From Candidatus Gastranaerophilales bacterium (GTDB lineage: Bacteria; Cyanobacteriota; Vampirovibrionia; Gastranaerophilales; Gastranaerophilaceae), in contig CALURK010000003.1 of the NCBI GenBank assembly GCA_944323165.1, positions 86,768-150,767 on the forward strand: DNA of 64,000 bases. The letters run 5' to 3'. How positions within the stretch are numbered: position 1 is the stretch's first letter; each line of letters begins with the position of its first letter. The notes under the pieces were generated by a model. That model saw nothing but the letters and a program-made list of their open reading frames with translations, did not search any database and was not told the origin of the DNA. Below, in pieces: positions 61,615 through 64,000 of the stretch. A program made the translations under genes and the position numbers.

Positions 61615-61632
61615 GTAAGATGTAAGATGGGG
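61615..61632 (-). promoter_or_regulatory. Shared 18-base 3'-UTR element, copy B
   Basis: On the minus strand CCCCATCTTACATCTTAC lies 49 bases after the stop of the gene at 61681 and 11 bases before its terminator stem. It is identical to the copy at 19871-19888. Confidence 0.5.
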
Positions 61633-61680
61633 TTATAAAATTTTCTTTAAAGTTCAATCTATGTTTATAAGATTAACAGA

Positions 61681-62082
61681 TTAAACTTTTGCGGATTTAA
61701 AAATGTCAGGATATCTATCTTTTAATATCTTGATTGAATTTTGGGCTAGTGATGTAGGATTAGCTTCATATGCTTCGATTAAAATATTTGCATTTTCTAC
61801 GCTAGGTTGTTTATTAAAGCTGCTTAAAGCCTTATTAAAGTTATTTTTATTTTTTATTAATGTTTCAATACTTTCTGTATTAACTTCTGGCTCAGGTCCT
61901 GTTGTATCATTTTTGTTACTTATTTTGTCAAATATTGAAACGCCCATTTGAAAAATACTTGTAGCATTTCCTGCTAATATAGCACCCCAGGAATGATTAG
62001 TCACTCCACTGAGCCTGTTGGATAATGCTGTATCTTGTGCTGAATATTTTGTACTGCTGCTGTAATCTGTATAGTAACCCAT
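61681..62082 (-). CDS. Unknown protein, 133 residues
   Basis: A small soluble protein with a Ser/Tyr/Thr-rich, signal-free N-terminus (MGYYTDYSSSTKYSAQDTAL). A small-residue, mildly hydrophobic stretch follows (SWGAILAGNATSIFQMGVSI), and the C-terminus is helical (NFNKALSSFNKQPSVENANI). It begins 29 bases after the 306-residue coiled-coil gene and shares its promoter. The N-terminal style matches other products of the shared-motif regulon. No family recognised. Confidence 0.72.
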   Translation of the reverse strand: MGYYTDYSSSTKYSAQDTALSNRLSGVTNHSWGAILAGNATSIFQMGVSIFDKISNKNDTTGPEPEVNTESIETLIKNKNNFNKALSSFNKQPSVENANILIEAYEANPTSLAQNSIKILKDRYPDIFKSAKV

Positions 62083-62111
62083 CTTTTACTCTCATTTCTT
62101 ACTTATTGAGT

Positions 62112-63032
62112 TTATAAATTTTGTTCTCTTTTAACTGCTTCGTATATACATTTGAAGTCTTTAAGACCGTCTTCATTTGATTCAAACATGTTTTTTACTG
62201 CTAATGCTGCTTCTTTTTTAGCATCGTCAGTCTCTGCGTGTTTGTATTCATATATTGCTCTTCGCAATTCTTTTTCAGTTGCTTGTTTTTCACTGCTTGC
62301 TTCTTGCCAATCTTTTATGCAAGCTTCGTCTGCTCTTTGCCAGCCCATACTTTTCGCAGTTTTAATTGTTTTAGCATCTGAAGCTTTTTGAAAATCTGCT
62401 TTTTTGTCTTGCAACTCTTCTATTTCATCTTGTAGCTCTGCTATTTCTGTATTAAGTTTATTTTTTTCTTCTATAGCTTTTTCTTTTATTTCTTCTTGAG
62501 CTTTTATTTCCTCTGGAATTGTTTTTTCATAAGCTTCTTTTGCTTTATCATATTCATCCTTTAGGATATCATATTCTGTACTATTTTTATCTGCCTTGAG
62601 TAATGCTTCTTTTGCATTATTGTAGGTCGTTTCCGCGCTTGATAATTTGGTGTTTAATGCGCTAATTTCTTTATCAGCATCGCTGATTTTTCCATCTAGA
62701 GTTGTTACTTCTGTTAATTTCTTTGTGACTTCATCTTGTATGTTATCAATATCTTTATTTGTATTTTTTATTTCTTCTGTATAATTAACTTCAGGCTCTT
62801 TAGATTTTATGTTGCTTTCAATAGCCCAACCAACTACACCAGCTAAAGCCTTTGTAGTCTCGAAGCCTGTTATAGCACCATAATTTGGTTCTCCAAAGCA
62901 GTTTGTAAATATGCTATTATTGCCGAACATACCAAAATTACCAAGGATTCCAGTACCGCTTGAAGAGCCTAACAATCCTGACAAGGAGTTACCATAAATA
63001 TTAAAATTGTTCATTCCAAGTATAGTTGCCAT
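62112..63032 (-). CDS. Coiled-coil orphan protein, 306 residues
   Basis: A Gly/Ser/Asn/Phe-rich N-terminal 50 residues (SLSGLLGSSSGTGILGNFGM) without a Sec signal is followed by a long coiled coil, residues 85-225 (EEIKNTNKDIDNIQDEVTKK; ELQDEIEELQDKKADFQKAS). A mixed charged tail ends it. Its architecture mirrors the 434-residue protein at 34634, which suggests a shared structural role. The start at 63032 is preceded by the shared promoter motif, and the 133-residue gene follows in the same unit. Confidence 0.75.
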   Translation of the reverse strand: MATILGMNNFNIYGNSLSGLLGSSSGTGILGNFGMFGNNSIFTNCFGEPNYGAITGFETTKALAGVVGWAIESNIKSKEPEVNYTEEIKNTNKDIDNIQDEVTKKLTEVTTLDGKISDADKEISALNTKLSSAETTYNNAKEALLKADKNSTEYDILKDEYDKAKEAYEKTIPEEIKAQEEIKEKAIEEKNKLNTEIAELQDEIEELQDKKADFQKASDAKTIKTAKSMGWQRADEACIKDWQEASSEKQATEKELRRAIYEYKHAETDDAKKEAALAVKNMFESNEDGLKDFKCIYEAVKREQNL

Positions 63033-63061
63033 TTTTTTTGTGTCCCATCTATTTCTTACAA

Positions 63062-63093
63062 ATATATAAAGTATATATTTATAATATAATTTC
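63062..63093 (-). promoter_or_regulatory. Orphan-regulon promoter motif, site 9
   Basis: Minus strand: GAAATT (63093-63088), 13 bases, then ATACTTTATATAT (63074-63062). AAGAAATGTAACATTTTTAA lies further upstream. Confidence 0.74.
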
Positions 63094-63179
63094 AGGCTTA
63101 ATTAAAAATGTTACATTTCTTAATAATAAATACGTGCATATTTCTTGAAAACTATTTATTTATGTTCTTAAATGAATAT

Positions 63180-63674
63180 ATGGCTATTACGTTTACAGGG
63201 ATAAATAATGTACGAATGTTCAAAAAGAATTACCAAAAATATGGTAATTATCTTTCTAATGATTCAAAAATAAAGCAAGGCAATAAAAGTATGAAAGAGA
63301 TAATTATCAAATGTGATTTATCTGATGATGCTTTGGGAGCAGATTTATCTGATTTTAAGACGACTTTATTAAAATGTGCTAGCGGGTATCAGAAAAATTG
63401 TATTAAGAAAGATGCTCCTCAAAATATTGATATTTTTCAACGTTGTCAGTACATACGAGATGACACGGGAAATGTTATAAATTCTAATTTTAAAATAAAT
63501 AATTATGATATCGTATTAAATGAAAGAGAAGTTTTACCGCTGTTTTCATTTATGGCAAGAATAACTCGAAAGCTTTCACAAATGTCAAGTCTAAGTGAGA
63601 ATATAAGACTGTATGCAAAATTTGTAAATATGTCAATCGCAAAAGAAGCAGAAGAGTTTATAGAGAATCTGTAG
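63180..63674 (+). CDS. Unknown protein, 164 residues
   Basis: Started at ATG 63180 (MAITFTGINNVRMFKKNYQK); an upstream in-frame ATG at 63108 would add a hydrophobic stretch from the intergenic region and lacks a ribosome-binding site. The protein is mixed alpha/beta with KEIIIKCDLSDDALGADLSD, three cysteines and a helical C-terminus. No family recognised. It is divergent from the coiled-coil operon. Confidence 0.62.
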   Translation: MAITFTGINNVRMFKKNYQKYGNYLSNDSKIKQGNKSMKEIIIKCDLSDDALGADLSDFKTTLLKCASGYQKNCIKKDAPQNIDIFQRCQYIRDDTGNVINSNFKINNYDIVLNEREVLPLFSFMARITRKLSQMSSLSENIRLYAKFVNMSIAKEAEEFIENL

Positions 63675-63700
63675 AAATAGATATTAGAAAAATAAAAAAA

Positions 63701-63726
63701 GACAATAACCAAAGTTATTGTCTTTT
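63701..63726. terminator. Terminator, bidirectional
   Basis: GACAATAAC (63701-63709) and GTTATTGTC (63714-63722) flanked by A- and T-runs. It ends the gene at 63674 and also the minus-strand reading from the repeat unit. Confidence 0.82.
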
Positions 63727-63732
63727 CTAAAA

Positions 63733-64000
63733 ATGGTGGGCATGAAGAGACTGTCTTGAGTCGCTCGCGATTAACGGCGTTACGGAACTGACCTGCGTCA
63801 GTCCCTCCAGCCTCAGCTCGCTCCTCGCTCGAACTATAGACAAGGCTTTGCCTTGTGGGAGTTCTCGTCTCTAATTTCGACAAACAAAAAAAAGGACAAT
63901 AGTCAATGCTATTGTCCTTTCTAAAAAATGGTGGGCATGAAGAGACTGTCTTGAGTCGCTCGCGATTAACGGCGTTACGGAACTGACCTGCGTCAGTCCC
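63733..64000 (-). repeat. GC-rich 195-bp tandem repeat with tRNA-like 3' ends
   Basis: ATGGTGGGCATGAAGAGACT starts at 63733 and again at 63928; at least 73 bases are repeated before the window ends. Read on the minus strand each unit ends CATGCCCACCA, like a tRNA acceptor end with CCA, then TTTTTAG and its own terminator hairpin (63701-63722; a second at about 63894-63920). Internal hairpins are ACTGAC/GTCAGT and ACAAGGC/GCCTTGT. No 5' acceptor strand GGGCATG is found at tRNA distance, so these are not complete tRNA genes as seen here. Confidence 0.75.

Noticed and set aside
63503..63883. 126-residue minus-strand open frame across the GC-rich repeat
   Set aside because: It runs through the tandem repeat and a terminator, has no ribosome-binding site, and its composition follows the repeat, not a protein.
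63733..63930. Complete tRNA gene on the minus strand
   Set aside because: The 3' end looks right, but no GGGCATG acceptor strand or anticodon arm is found at the needed distance.

Overview
This is AT-rich bacterial chromosome from a Gram-negative-type, fermentative organism. It carries lipid A genes (lpxD, lpxC, fabZ and a heptose adenylyltransferase), AdhE, an AMIN-domain amidase and no photosynthesis genes. The gene set, the base composition and the many family-less small proteins fit a non-photosynthetic gut cyanobacterial relative (Vampirovibrionia/Melainabacteria, Gastranaerophilales type). That placement is inference; no rRNA gene is present to confirm it.

Layout. 0-4.2 kb: the end of a HAD phosphatase, an unknown helical-repeat protein, and a minus-strand pair of unknown genes behind a cobalamin riboswitch. 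4.2-13.6 kb: housekeeping genes (MATE exporter, rsmE, cca, rpsP, YkgJ-like, YihY-like, nrnA, a DUF721/DciA-like gene, secA). 13.9-19.4 kb: lysine/cell-wall and lipid A biosynthesis (dapB, asd, rfaE2-like, lpxD, lpxC, fabZ), then ispF. 19.5-28 kb: an accessory block with small orphan genes, a zinc-ribbon/cyclase-like/STAND-like giant protein divergent from a ZorA/ZorB-like stator pair, and a transglutaminase-like/beta-barrel fusion. 27.8-34.4 kb: split chromate transporter, bioB, an SDR, orphans and adhE. 34.6-45 kb: a coiled-coil orphan, a single-domain LuxR regulator, pnp, mnmA, a matrixin-like pseudoprotease, Hsp20, a structured RNA, an XRE regulator and prs. 45-52.7 kb: mostly orphan genes. 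52.8-61.5 kb: amidase, murI, tsaD, a 98-bp tandem repeat, obgE, tadA, a TIGR02757 protein, a TPR protein, pheA and rpsO. 61.6-64 kb: orphan coiled-coil proteins and GC-rich tandem repeats with tRNA-like 3' ends.

The main discovery is a shared promoter architecture at nine sites scattered over the whole window and on both strands. A hexamer close to GCAATT or GAAATT is followed after exactly 13 bases by ATACTTTATATAT (or a close variant). Every site lies upstream of a gene whose protein family I cannot name (starts at 302, 19571, 27718, 31454, 35938, 47078, 50496, 52324 and 63032). Two of these transcription units also end in the same 18-base element before the terminator. This looks like an undescribed regulon of orphan proteins that lack Sec signal peptides. 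The second candidate system is the ZorAB-like proton-channel pair divergent from a zinc-ribbon STAND-like protein, without the usual Zorya nucleases.
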